Origin: Prochlorococcus sp. AG-436-K22 | Lineage (GTDB): Bacteria > Cyanobacteriota > Cyanobacteriia > PCC-6307 > Cyanobiaceae | DNA length: 46,778 bases | NCBI GenBank assembly: GCA_003212555.1 | Contig: QCPK01000007.1 | Span: 1 to 46,778, forward strand | Direction: 5' to 3' | In this document: positions 17,666 to 26,365 of the stretch, piece after piece | Layout: every line of letters starts with the position of its first letter | Numbering within the stretch: the first letter of the stretch is position 1 | Position numbers and translations under genes: made by a program | Notes under the pieces: model-generated | Told to the model about the DNA's origin: nothing | What the model saw: the letters and a program-made list of their open reading frames with translations, nothing else | The model's database searches: none

Positions 17666-19036
17666 CTATATCCTGAGAGCCTTAATATCTCTTGGTATTA
17701 TGCCTTTCAAGTCAAACAAAATAGTATCTTTATTAATCATATCAATCCATATCTCATTAGGCATATCAATAAATTGCTTATGAGCTACCGCTGCAACTAC
17801 TGCTGCATAAGATTTATCTTTAGGGATTACCTCCATAATATTAAGGCCATACTCTTCTTTTGCATCTTCTGGATAGACCCAAGGATCAATAACATCCACA
17901 TAAATACCATATTCTGAGAATCTATTAACTAAATCTATAATTTTAGTATTTCGTATATCTGAGCAATTTTCCTTAAAACTTAGTCCTAATACAAGCAGGT
18001 TTGCCCCTCCTATTATAGTTTTTTTCTTTGCTAACTCACAAATTATTCTTTCTGCAATCATGTCTGTCATACTATCATTAATTCTTCTCCCAGCAAGAAC
18101 AATCTGAGGGTAATATCCCATTTCCTGAGCTTTATATGTTAAATAATAAGGGTCTACACCTATACAGTGACCTCCTACAAGGCCAGGTCGAAAAGGTAGG
18201 AAGTTCCATTTTGATCCAGCTGCTTCTAATACATCCAAAGTATCTATACCTAAACGGTTAAAAATTATTGAAAACTCATTCACCAAAGCAATATTTATAT
18301 CTCTCTGGGTATTCTCTATGACTTTTGATGCTTCTGCTACTTTAATACTTGATACCTTATAAGTTCCAGCCTTTATAAAGGAAGCATAAAAGGCATCTAT
18401 CCAATCAGTTACTTCATCATTACTTCCACTAGTAACCTTAACAATATCTGCTAAGCGGTGACTCAAATCTCCAGGGTTAATACGTTCAGGACTATAGCCA
18501 CAATAAAATCCTGAATTCAGTTTGTCTGAATTAAATGTCAATTCAGACTCATTTTCAAGAATAGGTATACAAAATTCCTCTGTTAGTCCAGGGTAAACAG
18601 TACTTTCATAAATAACGATTGGATTAAATATATTGTTGCTACTCTGAGATTGAATTGATCTCTGCTTAAGAGCTCTACCAACTGTTTCACTTGCCTTCTG
18701 AAGAGCCAAAAGACATGGTTTTTTTGATGAATCTATAGGGGTAGGAACAGTAATTATAAATACATCTGCATCATTCAATTTATTAACATCATAAGTAACC
18801 TCTAAGAATGGTAGTTTTGCTAAAGTTGCACTAGAAATCTCATTAGTTCTATCAAAATCATTTTGCAATTCTTCTATTCTTTGTTTATTAATATCAAAAC
18901 CAATTACATTTCGAGTAATTTCACTTCCAGTCCTGAAACATTTTCTTTGCTTTGCAATTTCTACTGCTAAAGGAAGTCCAACATAACCAAGTCCAACTAC
19001 TGCAACCTTAGATTTTAAGACACCACCAAAGATCAT
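17666..19036 (-). CDS. UDP-N-acetylhexosamine 6-dehydrogenase, TviB/WbpO type
   Basis: The 456 residues match UDP-sugar 6-dehydrogenases, which oxidise C6 of a UDP-sugar to a uronate with two NAD+. The NAD-binding GLGYVGL is at 15-21. The catalytic cysteine is in GGHCIGVDPYY near residue 290, and the C-terminal domain contains SFKENCSDIRNTK. Segments such as VYESTVYPG and EAAGSKWNFLPFRPGLVGG are those of the TviB/WbpO subgroup acting on UDP-GlcNAc or UDP-GalNAc rather than UDP-glucose. It overlaps the epimerase gene by 4 bp, and its stop abuts the ABC transporter start. The insertion near residues 31-42 (KCFRTGSEITRN) is unusual for the family. Confidence 0.85.
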   Translation of the reverse strand: MIFGGVLKSKVAVVGLGYVGLPLAVEIAKQRKCFRTGSEITRNVIGFDINKQRIEELQNDFDRTNEISSATLAKLPFLEVTYDVNKLNDADVFIITVPTPIDSSKKPCLLALQKASETVGRALKQRSIQSQSSNNIFNPIVIYESTVYPGLTEEFCIPILENESELTFNSDKLNSGFYCGYSPERINPGDLSHRLADIVKVTSGSNDEVTDWIDAFYASFIKAGTYKVSSIKVAEASKVIENTQRDINIALVNEFSIIFNRLGIDTLDVLEAAGSKWNFLPFRPGLVGGHCIGVDPYYLTYKAQEMGYYPQIVLAGRRINDSMTDMIAERIICELAKKKTIIGGANLLVLGLSFKENCSDIRNTKIIDLVNRFSEYGIYVDVIDPWVYPEDAKEEYGLNIMEVIPKDKSYAAVVAAVAHKQFIDMPNEIWIDMINKDTILFDLKGIIPRDIKALRI

Positions 19037-20088
19037 TTGATTTTATTATTAACTTTAAGAATATCATAATAATCAAAATACCATTCTACAAAATTTTGAA
19101 CACCCTCTTTTATAGTTGTATTTGGTTTAAAATCAATCCATTTTTCAAGCGCTGAAGTATCGGCTGCTGTTATTGATACATCTCCTGGCTGAATAGGCTT
19201 AAATGCTTTTTTAGCTTCTCTTCCTAACGAATCCTCTAATGCACTTATATAATCCATAAGAGGAATTGGTCTTGAATTACCTATATTAAAAATTCTATAA
19301 GGGCACCAACTTGTAGAAGGATTAGGTTCTTTAGTATTAAATTTATCATCAATAGAAGCATTCTTATTTATTATCCTAACTAGACTTTCAATTATATCAT
19401 CAATATAAGTGAAGTCTCTAACCATTTTTCCATGATTATATACATCTATTGGCTTGCCAGCTAAAATTGCATTAGTAAACAAAAAAAGTGCCATATCAGG
19501 TCTACCCCAAGGACCATAAACAGTAAAAAATCTCAATCCTGTACTTGCTAATCCGAATAGGTGACTATAGGTGTGTGCCATGAGCTCATTTGATTTTTTA
19601 GTTGCCGCATATAAACTAACAGGATGGTCTACAGTATGTTTTTCAGAAAAAGGTAAATTAGTGTTCCCACCATATACAGAACTGCTACTTGCATAAACTA
19701 AGTGCTCAATATTATTAACTTTACAGCACTCTAAAATATTACTAAAGCCAACTATATTCGAATTAATATACGCCGATGGATTTTCTATGGAATACCTAAC
19801 ACCTGCTTGAGCAGCTAGATTTACAACTTTCGTTGGCTTATATATCTGAAAAACATTTTCCAGCTCTATTTTATCTTCTAGGTTAGCATTAATAAAGTTA
19901 AACTTAGTTTTAGTTGCATTTGACTTTTCTTTTATTAATTTAAGTCTTGCTCGTTTTAATGTTATATCGTAATAGGAATTTAGATTATCATAACCTATTA
20001 CTTCAACATTCATTTCCAACAACTTCATTGTTAAATGAAAGCCAATGAAGCCTGCCGATCCAGTTACTAATACTTTCATCGAAATCAT
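19033..20088 (-). CDS. NAD-dependent UDP-uronate 4-epimerase (CapI/LspL-like)
   Basis: The 351 residues form an extended SDR epimerase. NAD is bound by GSAGFIG at 10-16, the catalytic part has SSSSVYGG followed by a YAATKKSNE motif near 153-161, and RDFTYIDDI is conserved. The early NLNSYYDITLKRARL segment is typical of UDP-glucuronate 4-epimerases of the CapI/LspL group. Coupled to a UDP-HexNAc dehydrogenase, it probably epimerises the UDP-HexNAc-uronate or UDP-glucuronate so that a galacturonate-type sugar enters the glycan. The stop overlaps the dehydrogenase start by 4 bp. The exact substrate is open; ATG at 20079 is an alternative start. Confidence 0.85.
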   Translation of the reverse strand: MISMKVLVTGSAGFIGFHLTMKLLEMNVEVIGYDNLNSYYDITLKRARLKLIKEKSNATKTKFNFINANLEDKIELENVFQIYKPTKVVNLAAQAGVRYSIENPSAYINSNIVGFSNILECCKVNNIEHLVYASSSSVYGGNTNLPFSEKHTVDHPVSLYAATKKSNELMAHTYSHLFGLASTGLRFFTVYGPWGRPDMALFLFTNAILAGKPIDVYNHGKMVRDFTYIDDIIESLVRIINKNASIDDKFNTKEPNPSTSWCPYRIFNIGNSRPIPLMDYISALEDSLGREAKKAFKPIQPGDVSITAADTSALEKWIDFKPNTTIKEGVQNFVEWYFDYYDILKVNNKIK

Positions 20089-20098
20089 ATAAAACTAT

Positions 20099-21157
20099 TT
20101 AGTCGTCTATTATACGAAAGAGAGTCCAAGCATTGACAGCTTGCGAGACAGGGGTCATTACTTGTCCTAGACCATCAGAAATTCTTGATAAAGCATTCCG
20201 GTTGACTATTATAAAGTCTCCATCTACCAATCTAGGGTTAAGTTTGTCAGATTCTTTTTCAGATAAATCTAATTTAAATTTCTTTGATAATATAGTACCA
20301 TCTTTATTCATCCTTATTAACTTTATATTGCTGCGGCTAGCTCGAGAATTTAATGCTCCTCCAGCTGCAAGTATTGCTTTAGAAAGGGTTGTTTTTGAGC
20401 TAACTTTAGTAGGTCCAGGTCTAGTAACCTCGCCATTAACATAAACAGTTATTATTTGTGGGTATAAATTAGTATTTATAATATCCCTTGAGAGCTTTAT
20501 TGATTTATCTGCCTGATTAACTTTTATGATATCACCATCAAATAGCAAAGGATTATTTTCCATCTTTCCTTTAAGTATAAGGTCATATAAGCTAAGCTTT
20601 GCTTTCTTATAATTCAATTTTTCTCCAGGTAATCTTCTTTTAATTTCTATATGTTTAATATTTGCTTCCTTTGTAATTCCTCCGGCATTTTGTATAGCAC
20701 TAACCAAGTCAACCTGCGGATTAAAATTATTATCACGCCAAGTATAAAGGCCAGGCTTCTCAACCTCCCCTAGTATGGAAAAAGAAACAGGTCTTGCCCT
20801 TACTAGTGATACATCTAATACAGGAGAAATCAATTGATTTTTCAGTGCTTCTGAAATAGCCCTTTCTGCTTGCTCCAAAGTTTTTCCCTGAAGGTGAATT
20901 TTTTCTGTATATGGAATTGAAGCCTTTCCATCAGTTAGAATTGTTATTTCCTCTCTTGAAAATTGAATATCACCAAAAACATTCAGCCGAATAACATCGC
21001 CAGGTCCAAGTAAATAACTATCCTTCAGAATGTCATCATCTACTAATTGAGTAACATTATTATCAACTTTTTCATATGAAGCACTACTAAGAGACGAATT
21101 TAAAAAACTTCCTATTAATAATGTCGCTAAAATAATACTAATTTTTTTATTTAGCAT
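20099..21157 (-). CDS. Wza-like polysaccharide export protein with SLBB domains
   Basis: The 352-residue protein has a signal peptide (LNKKISIILATLLIGSFL, cleavage probably after SSAS near residue 27). It then has a Poly_export domain starting at YLLGPGDVIRLNVFGD and two SLBB-like domains near 125-220 and 232-320. No lipobox cysteine is visible, so it is not an obvious lipoprotein as E. coli Wza is. Such proteins form the outer-membrane or periplasmic exit channel for capsule and work with a Wzc-type kinase, which lies divergently at 21343. The 185-bp gap between them must hold both promoters. Confidence 0.88.
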   Translation of the reverse strand: MLNKKISIILATLLIGSFLNSSLSSASYEKVDNNVTQLVDDDILKDSYLLGPGDVIRLNVFGDIQFSREEITILTDGKASIPYTEKIHLQGKTLEQAERAISEALKNQLISPVLDVSLVRARPVSFSILGEVEKPGLYTWRDNNFNPQVDLVSAIQNAGGITKEANIKHIEIKRRLPGEKLNYKKAKLSLYDLILKGKMENNPLLFDGDIIKVNQADKSIKLSRDIINTNLYPQIITVYVNGEVTRPGPTKVSSKTTLSKAILAAGGALNSRASRSNIKLIRMNKDGTILSKKFKLDLSEKESDKLNPRLVDGDFIIVNRNALSRISDGLGQVMTPVSQAVNAWTLFRIIDD

Positions 21158-21342
21158 GCTTTAAGCAGATTAGCGTGATCCTTCAATTTATAATATTATC
21201 ATATTTGAAGTCAATCGTCTATTGCTAAACCATACTTCAATTTATATTATTGGGGGATAAATTGTGGCTATTAAAAGAGCCTGGAAATAGTGTAGAATCT
21301 ATAGATCCTAACCATGTTAGCTAATTTAAGATTGAATACAAT

Positions 21343-23778
21343 ATGGAAAATAAAAGCAATTGGTCAAAAAAAGATAACAATAATATTGGCAATTCAAAGG
21401 ATCTCAGGGATCCATCACTTAATGATCCTGATTCAAGGGATAGTCAAAGCGGAGATGGTGATGAAATTGACCTAAAAGAAATATATAAAAAAATCTTACG
21501 AAGAAAAAAGATAGGGATTTTAACTGCTTGTTCCATTTTAGGAGCAACTTGTATACACTCCTTTCACGAGCTTGCCTTTAACTCTACGTATCAGGGGTCC
21601 TTCACAGTTTTACTTACCGATCCAATTAAATCTGGTCAACAATCAAAAGCTGGCATCTCTCCATCACCTTTAGGTGGCATGAGCTTTGAATCGTTAGCTC
21701 TTAATAATATAGAACAAGATCTTCCCTCACTTTTTGCTCTTTTAAAAAGTCCAATACTTTTAAAGCCAGTGGCAGAGAAACACAATATCAGTCCTGGAAG
21801 CCTATCAAGTAGAATTTCTCTCGCGCCAGGAAGTTCTTCCTTAAGAAGAGTTAACACTGGGGTAATGATAGTTTCCGTTGTAGGGAAGGACACCAAGGAA
21901 ACATACAATATCCTTGATAGTTTAAGTGAGCATTATCTTGATGTTGCTAGATCTCAACGTCAACAGAAGCTATCCTCTGGAATTGAATTCCTTGAGAAGC
22001 AAGAACCATCACTTTCATCTAGAACAATAAAATTACAAGAAGCTTTAGAAGAGTTCAGAATAAAAAATAACCTTATAGAGCCTAATAGGGAAGGCGTATT
22101 GATTAAGGGTAGCTTGATTCAGATTGAAAACTCTATTAAAGATTTAAATTCTCGAAAAAACAGGCTTATAAAAGCAAGAGAAGAGATTAAAGAAGGCTTA
22201 ATCAATACTTATGGTTTTGAGGAAATAATAATCTTAAACTCTACTTCAGGTGAAAAGTTTCTAGCTGTAAATAACCCTAGTAAAGAGATTATGGTTGAAT
22301 TCAAAGAGCTTGAAAATGAAATTGCAATCGCCAAATTAAAATTTAAGCCTAATTCGAGGATACTTAAAAGTTTAGAATCTAAGAAGAAAGCTATCATTCC
22401 TTTACTTAAAGAAAGTCAATTAGAAGCAGCGGACTTGGCTATTAATATTACTGACGAAGCAATTAAAGATGCAGAAGAGCAAAAGGAAAAAGTCAATAAA
22501 AAATATAAAGTAAACCCTACTCTAATTAAAGAGTATAATAGATTAATAGCAAAGCTAGAAATAGCTCAGAAAAATTTAATATCCTTAGTAGTAACTAAAG
22601 AAAATTTTCAATTGCAGATGGCTCAAGGAAATATTCCATGGAGAATGCTTACGCCTGTAAGCGTTAGTAATAAGCCAATTAGTCCTAACTTACCCCTAAA
22701 TATTACTTATGGAGCATTTTTGGGATTATTTGTTGGTACAGGAATTGCTTTAATTCGTGATCTTTCTGATAACGTATTTCATCATCCTGGAGAAATAGAA
22801 CCAACATTAAGATTGCCCTTACTCGGTCATATACCCTATGTAACTGGTTTTGAAAATGTTAGAGAGAGCAAGCAGAGCATTATAGAAGAACTTAAAGTTC
22901 TTAAGGAAAAAGAATCTGATTCAAATGAGACTAAAAAGAAAAAAAGGTATGAAAGATTTTTCTATCAAGAAGCATTCAGGAATATATATACATCCTTGAA
23001 ATTTATTAATACTGAAAAGAAAGTGGAAACTATTGCACTAACAAGTTCTTTACCTTCGGAGGGTAAATCATTAACAAATGTTCTATTGGCTAAGACTATA
23101 TCTGACATGGACCTTAACGTGCTTTTAATAGATGCGGATTTAAGAAAACCACAATTACATTATCGCTTAGGTCTTAACAATATAATTGGCTTATCAAATA
23201 TTCTTACTGATCCTCAGCTGAGCCTTGATGATGTAATTCAAGATGTTCCTCAACATTCAAATTGGAATATTATAACTGCAGGGACTAGACCACCTGACCC
23301 AACAAGACTTCTTAGTTCTCAAAAAATGAAAGCATTTGTCCAAGAGATTTCTCAAAAAAAGAATTATGATTTAGTTATTTTTGACACTCCTCCTATATTA
23401 GGGCTTGCAGATGCAGCGCTGATTGCAGAGTACTGTGATGGATTAATTCTACTTGTTTCCTTAGAGAGGGTAAATCGAGATCTACCAGCTGAATCTATCA
23501 AGCGTATAGCTAAGAGTGGAGTTCCTTTGTACGGTATTATCTCAAATAGTGTTTCTTCAGACAGAGTTAATTCAAGCAATGCATATGGAGCATATGGCGA
23601 GGCTTATTCTGCCTATAGTTACTATGCTTCAGACGAAGACGCAAATGAAGAAGCACAAAATAATAAAAATATTGATGCTAAAGGTACCTATAACATCTTT
23701 GATAAAATAAAAAGCAATAAGAAATTTAGAAAGCTCCAAAAAAGAGTTAGAGATTTGATAAAATGGATAGATACTTAA
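21343..23778 (+). CDS. Wzc-like polysaccharide co-polymerase / tyrosine autokinase
   Basis: The 811 residues have a polar acidic N-terminus, a Wzz chain-length domain between a first membrane segment (about 53-72) and a second (about 453-471), and coiled-coil stretches between 195 and 430. The C-terminal BY-kinase shows Walker A SLPSEGKS near 569-576, Walker A' LLIDADLRKP at 594-603 and Walker B LVIFDTPP. A tyrosine-rich tail, AYGAYGEAYSAYSYYA near 746-761, is the usual autophosphorylation cluster. It would set chain length and drive export with the Wza-like protein. A phosphatase follows 31 bp downstream, completing a Wza-Wzb-Wzc-like set. The long polar N-terminus (about 45 residues, many Asp and Ser) is larger than in E. 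coli Wzc. Confidence 0.92.
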   Translation: MENKSNWSKKDNNNIGNSKDLRDPSLNDPDSRDSQSGDGDEIDLKEIYKKILRRKKIGILTACSILGATCIHSFHELAFNSTYQGSFTVLLTDPIKSGQQSKAGISPSPLGGMSFESLALNNIEQDLPSLFALLKSPILLKPVAEKHNISPGSLSSRISLAPGSSSLRRVNTGVMIVSVVGKDTKETYNILDSLSEHYLDVARSQRQQKLSSGIEFLEKQEPSLSSRTIKLQEALEEFRIKNNLIEPNREGVLIKGSLIQIENSIKDLNSRKNRLIKAREEIKEGLINTYGFEEIIILNSTSGEKFLAVNNPSKEIMVEFKELENEIAIAKLKFKPNSRILKSLESKKKAIIPLLKESQLEAADLAINITDEAIKDAEEQKEKVNKKYKVNPTLIKEYNRLIAKLEIAQKNLISLVVTKENFQLQMAQGNIPWRMLTPVSVSNKPISPNLPLNITYGAFLGLFVGTGIALIRDLSDNVFHHPGEIEPTLRLPLLGHIPYVTGFENVRESKQSIIEELKVLKEKESDSNETKKKKRYERFFYQEAFRNIYTSLKFINTEKKVETIALTSSLPSEGKSLTNVLLAKTISDMDLNVLLIDADLRKPQLHYRLGLNNIIGLSNILTDPQLSLDDVIQDVPQHSNWNIITAGTRPPDPTRLLSSQKMKAFVQEISQKKNYDLVIFDTPPILGLADAALIAEYCDGLILLVSLERVNRDLPAESIKRIAKSGVPLYGIISNSVSSDRVNSSNAYGAYGEAYSAYSYYASDEDANEEAQNNKNIDAKGTYNIFDKIKSNKKFRKLQKRVRDLIKWIDT

Positions 23779-23809
23779 AGGGTATAAATCATCATATATT
23801 TATAATAAG

Positions 23810-24268
23810 ATGGAAAAATATCACAACAACTCATTTACTATAGATTGGGTTCTTGTTGGTGAGCTTGCAGTTGGTCCAGCTCCTAGGCGTGAAAAACATT
23901 TAGAGAAGCTTGAAAAATTAGGCATTAAAGTAATCCTAAGTTTATGTTCTGAAGATGAATCTCACACCTTGGAAAATATCTCATCAAGATTCGTCTTTAA
24001 ACGATCATTGTTACCAGATCATAGTTACGGCAGGGTTCCTACACTTGAAGAACTAAGAAATACTCTTGATACACTTATTTCAGTAAAAAAACTAGGGCCT
24101 GTATTTGTTCATTGTTTCGCTGGAGTAGAAAGATCACCTTTAGTTTGCATTTCTTACCTTGTAAAGGAGCGCAAAATCCCCTTAGATAAAGCTCTTGACT
24201 ATTTGATGGAGGTTCATCCTGGAACTAATCCATTATCAAGTCAATTGAATATGATTAAGCTAATATAG
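23810..24268 (+). CDS. Dual-specificity-type protein phosphatase, likely Wzc partner
   Basis: The 152-residue protein carries the Cys-based phosphatase signature HCFAGVERSP at 101-110, with nucleophile Cys102 and Arg108. A general-acid candidate Asp lies in LLPDHSYGRVP near residue 70. The overall fold pattern is that of dual-specificity phosphatases. Bacterial Wzb proteins are usually low-molecular-weight tyrosine phosphatases, so this would be a different fold doing the same job. It is 31 bp after the Wzc-like kinase and 28 bp before a DUF218 gene on the same strand, so one operon is likely. Its probable role is to dephosphorylate the kinase tail. Confidence 0.82.
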   Translation: MEKYHNNSFTIDWVLVGELAVGPAPRREKHLEKLEKLGIKVILSLCSEDESHTLENISSRFVFKRSLLPDHSYGRVPTLEELRNTLDTLISVKKLGPVFVHCFAGVERSPLVCISYLVKERKIPLDKALDYLMEVHPGTNPLSSQLNMIKLI

Positions 24269-24296
24269 TTTAACATTTTAACAGATATTAATTAAA

Positions 24297-25073
24297 ATGT
24301 TATATCTATTAAGCAAGTTATTACCACTAATTGTTTTACCATTAGGATTTTCGATACTTCTTCTATTTAGTCAACTTTTACGAAAATGGAATTGGTTATT
24401 ATTTAGCTCTCTAAGTATTCTTTCTACGTTCAGTCTAGGTATAGTTTCAAATGCTATTTGGGTAATGGTTGAATCCCCATGGCAAAGGATAAGTTCAACT
24501 AAAGTTAGAGCTGCTAATGCAATAGTAGTACTGAGTGGTGGGAATGCTTCCTACAAGGGTCCTGATAGAATTCTTGAATGGTCAGATCCAGATAGATTTT
24601 TTGCTGGGATACAACTTTATAAGTCTAAAAAAGCATCTAAAATAATTTTCACGTCTGAAAGAGTTGACACGGATCTCTATTCAAGTCAAATATATACAAG
24701 GAAAGCATTAGACATGGGCATTCCTTCTGCAAGTATTATTAGCACTAAAGAAGTCAGAAATACTGCTGATGAAGCTTATGAAGTTAAAAAGATTCTTTAT
24801 AACTTAAAGCCTAGGAAAAATAAAAGTATTATATTAGTAACTAGTGCCTTTCATATGAATAGAGCAAAAAATATTTTTGAAAATCAAGGAGTAAAAGTTA
24901 TACCTTACCCTGTTGATTTTAGGTCTAATATATATATGGCTAGAAGTACATTTAATCCATATAACTGGATACCACATGCAAATAACCTGTCAAAGAGTTC
25001 AGCAGGAATTAGAGAAATTTTAGGCCGAGCTGTATATAAAGTAAAATATATGTATGCTAGAACTTTAGATTAA
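24297..25073 (+). CDS. DUF218/YdcF-ElyC-like membrane protein
   Basis: The 258 residues have two N-terminal membrane segments (about 8-26 and 33-56) and then a DUF218 domain. Key pieces are IVVLSGGNASY, VRNTADEAYEVKKIL and LVTSAFHMNRAKNIF. E. coli members such as ElyC and SanA affect envelope and undecaprenyl-carrier metabolism, but their chemistry is not settled. Position at the end of the kinase-phosphatase operon fits a role in the lipid-carrier side of polysaccharide assembly. The stop at 25071-25073 just overlaps the 3' end of the decayed gene on the opposite strand. Confidence 0.85.
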   Translation: MLYLLSKLLPLIVLPLGFSILLLFSQLLRKWNWLLFSSLSILSTFSLGIVSNAIWVMVESPWQRISSTKVRAANAIVVLSGGNASYKGPDRILEWSDPDRFFAGIQLYKSKKASKIIFTSERVDTDLYSSQIYTRKALDMGIPSASIISTKEVRNTADEAYEVKKILYNLKPRKNKSIILVTSAFHMNRAKNIFENQGVKVIPYPVDFRSNIYMARSTFNPYNWIPHANNLSKSSAGIREILGRAVYKVKYMYARTLD

Positions 25074-25573
25074 ATTAATGATTGTTTTTCTACTTGAGCG
25101 ACATTGTCATATAGATATTTTCTTAAAGAAAATCCCTTTTTTTGCAAAAGCAAATCAAATACTTGAATCAGGATGATTTATATCGTCTAATCCTAAAGTT
25201 TTAAAGAAGCTTTAGATCTCGCTTGATACATTTAAAGCTTGCTCTGAATCATGCATCCATTGAGGGATTGCGACTTTCCGTGCAACTAGATTGGGCCCAG
25301 CACCCACTAGCAATAAACATATAAAACCTTGGGAATTAATAGTTAGTTCTAAACAAAAAATATTGAGAAATAATCATTAAATATTTACCTGGATTCTTCA
25401 GTTATATGATCCTTCTGAGTAAATATCTTCGTTTAATTAGCAATTAGATTATAATTGCATTCAATCCTAGATTAGTCAAAACTTTTGCTGCGTACCTCAA
25501 AATAAGATCCTTATTTATTGCAAACTTCTTTAAGAGAAAGGATTATTTGCTTCCACCCTTTCGCGGATGACAT
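25070..25573 (-). pseudogene. Decayed protein-coding gene with several stops and frameshifts
   Basis: From an ATG at 25573 the minus strand reads like protein: MSSAKGWKQIILSLKEV, then a TAA at codon 21. The same frame continues sensibly (GSYFEVRSKSFD) to a TAA at codon 34, then SRIECNYNLIAN to a TAA at codon 47 and on to codon 63. The coherent reading then moves to another frame (LVGAGPNLVARKVAIPQWMH around 25250-25305), with one further stop. A last shift leads to QVFDLLLQKKGFSLRKYLYD, ending at 25070. At least three of the stops are TAA, one C-to-T change from glutamine CAA. I do not recognise the family. The protein-like runs in three frames separated by disabling changes are the evidence for decay. 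Confidence 0.55.
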
Positions 25574-25580
25574 TAAAAAA

Positions 25581-25748
25581 TCAACATATTAGTTTGATTA
25601 TCTGTACTCGACTCAAGGGGTAAAAAAACGAAGTTTCAAAGTTATTTTGCTCAGAATTTCCTCCAAGAGAAGGCTCAATTAAACCTTTCCCCGCATAGGA
25701 TTTGATAATTAAAATGAGAGCATCCTGCGCACAAAATGGCAATATCAT
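25581..25748 (-). CDS. Possible small ORF or gene remnant, 55 residues
   Basis: ATG at 25748 leads to a TGA at 25581. The product opens with MILPFCAQDALILIIKSYAG and is mixed in composition, with no signal peptide or motif I recognise. It lies directly upstream of the decayed gene on the same strand and could be another fragment of it or of a neighbour. No Shine-Dalgarno is seen. The claim of a real gene is weak. Confidence 0.2.
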   Translation of the reverse strand: MILPFCAQDALILIIKSYAGKGLIEPSLGGNSEQNNFETSFFYPLSRVQIIKLIC

Positions 25749-25765
25749 ATTCTTTACCTACCGCC

Positions 25766-25777
25766 GCAAATCCCGCC
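25766..25777. repeat. 12-bp direct repeat, copy 1 (beside tRNA-Ala)
   Basis: GCAAATCCCGCC occurs here and again at 25961-25972 in the same orientation, on either side of the tRNA-Ala gene. It is GC-rich in an AT-rich setting. It could be a relic of recombination or integration next to the tRNA, or a coincidence. Confidence 0.5.
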
Positions 25778-25807
25778 AAATCTATTGATGAAGCTGAGAA
25801 ATCTTAA

Positions 25808-25880
25808 TGGAGCCAAGCGGGCTCGAACCGCTGACCCCCTGCATGCCATGCAGGTGCTCTACCAGCTGAGCTATGGCCCC
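25808..25880 (-). tRNA. tRNA-Ala(GGC)
   Basis: Read on the minus strand the 73 bases start GGGGCCATAGCTCAGCTGG and end GGTTCGAGCCCGCTTGGCTC plus CA. The acceptor stem pairs GGGGCCA with TGGCTCC (one G-T pair), the D arm has AGCTCAGCTGGTAGAGC and the T arm has GGTTCGAGCC. The anticodon arm is CCTGC-ATGGCAT-GCAGG, which places GGC at positions 34-36 and so reads GCC and GCU alanine codons. No CCA is encoded beyond the discriminator A. It is the only RNA gene found in the window and marks the edge between two sugar gene blocks. Confidence 0.95.
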
Positions 25881-26365
25881 ATGTGTAGATTTGACAGTCA
25901 TATCAAGCATTTAAAGAGATTCTGTTAAAACCCAATAGTTGCCTGACAACGCTTAATATAGCAAATCCCGCCTGTTATCACGCCACCGGCACTCAGAGAT
26001 TAGATGGGTTCTAGATAATATTTCACAAATATAATACACAATACTATCTAACTTTTGAATGTAATTTTTTGCAAATGCGAAACCAGCTTTAACCTCTTTC
26101 TACAATTGGTACTCGAGATGAAGAATAATCATCCTAATTTATTTTTATATTGAAATTAATTTTTAATCCACTAAAAAACTATAATTACCAAATCAATATT
26201 CATTTTTAAATAAATAAATAATAATCGGAAATTTAAAAACTTTTTAGACCTAATATATTTTGACTAATAATCAACCACTATTCTAAGTATATAATTATTT
26301 TGGGAAAGAGGTAAATCTAATAAACTTGGGCAGTATTTTATGGAATGCAGTAAAAATATAATTAA
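25881..26365. other. AT-rich gap upstream of tRNA-Ala, no gene seen
   Basis: This 485-bp stretch has stops in all frames and no reading frame with protein-like content. It must hold the tRNA promoter (minus strand, just above 25880). It contains the second copy of the 12-bp repeat. From about 26140 it is very AT-rich. Nothing else could be supported. Confidence 0.6.
25961..25972. repeat. 12-bp direct repeat, copy 2 (beside tRNA-Ala)
   Basis: Second copy of GCAAATCCCGCC, 195 bp from the first counted start to start. The tRNA-Ala lies between the two copies. Confidence 0.5.

Larger units (their letters stand above)
25074..25807. other. Gene-poor stretch between ydcF-like gene and tRNA-Ala
   Basis: This 734-bp stretch contains the decayed gene (to 25573) and little else that is certain. 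A 55-codon minus-strand frame (25581-25748) and a 23-codon plus-strand frame (25736-25807, MAISYSLPTAANPAK...) are present. They overlap each other and lack ribosome-binding sites or recognisable motifs. No insertion sequence or integrase is seen. Confidence 0.6.

Noticed and set aside
25736-25807. 23-codon plus-strand frame ending at the tRNA
   Set aside because: Very short, no Shine-Dalgarno, overlaps an opposing frame and is not recognisable.
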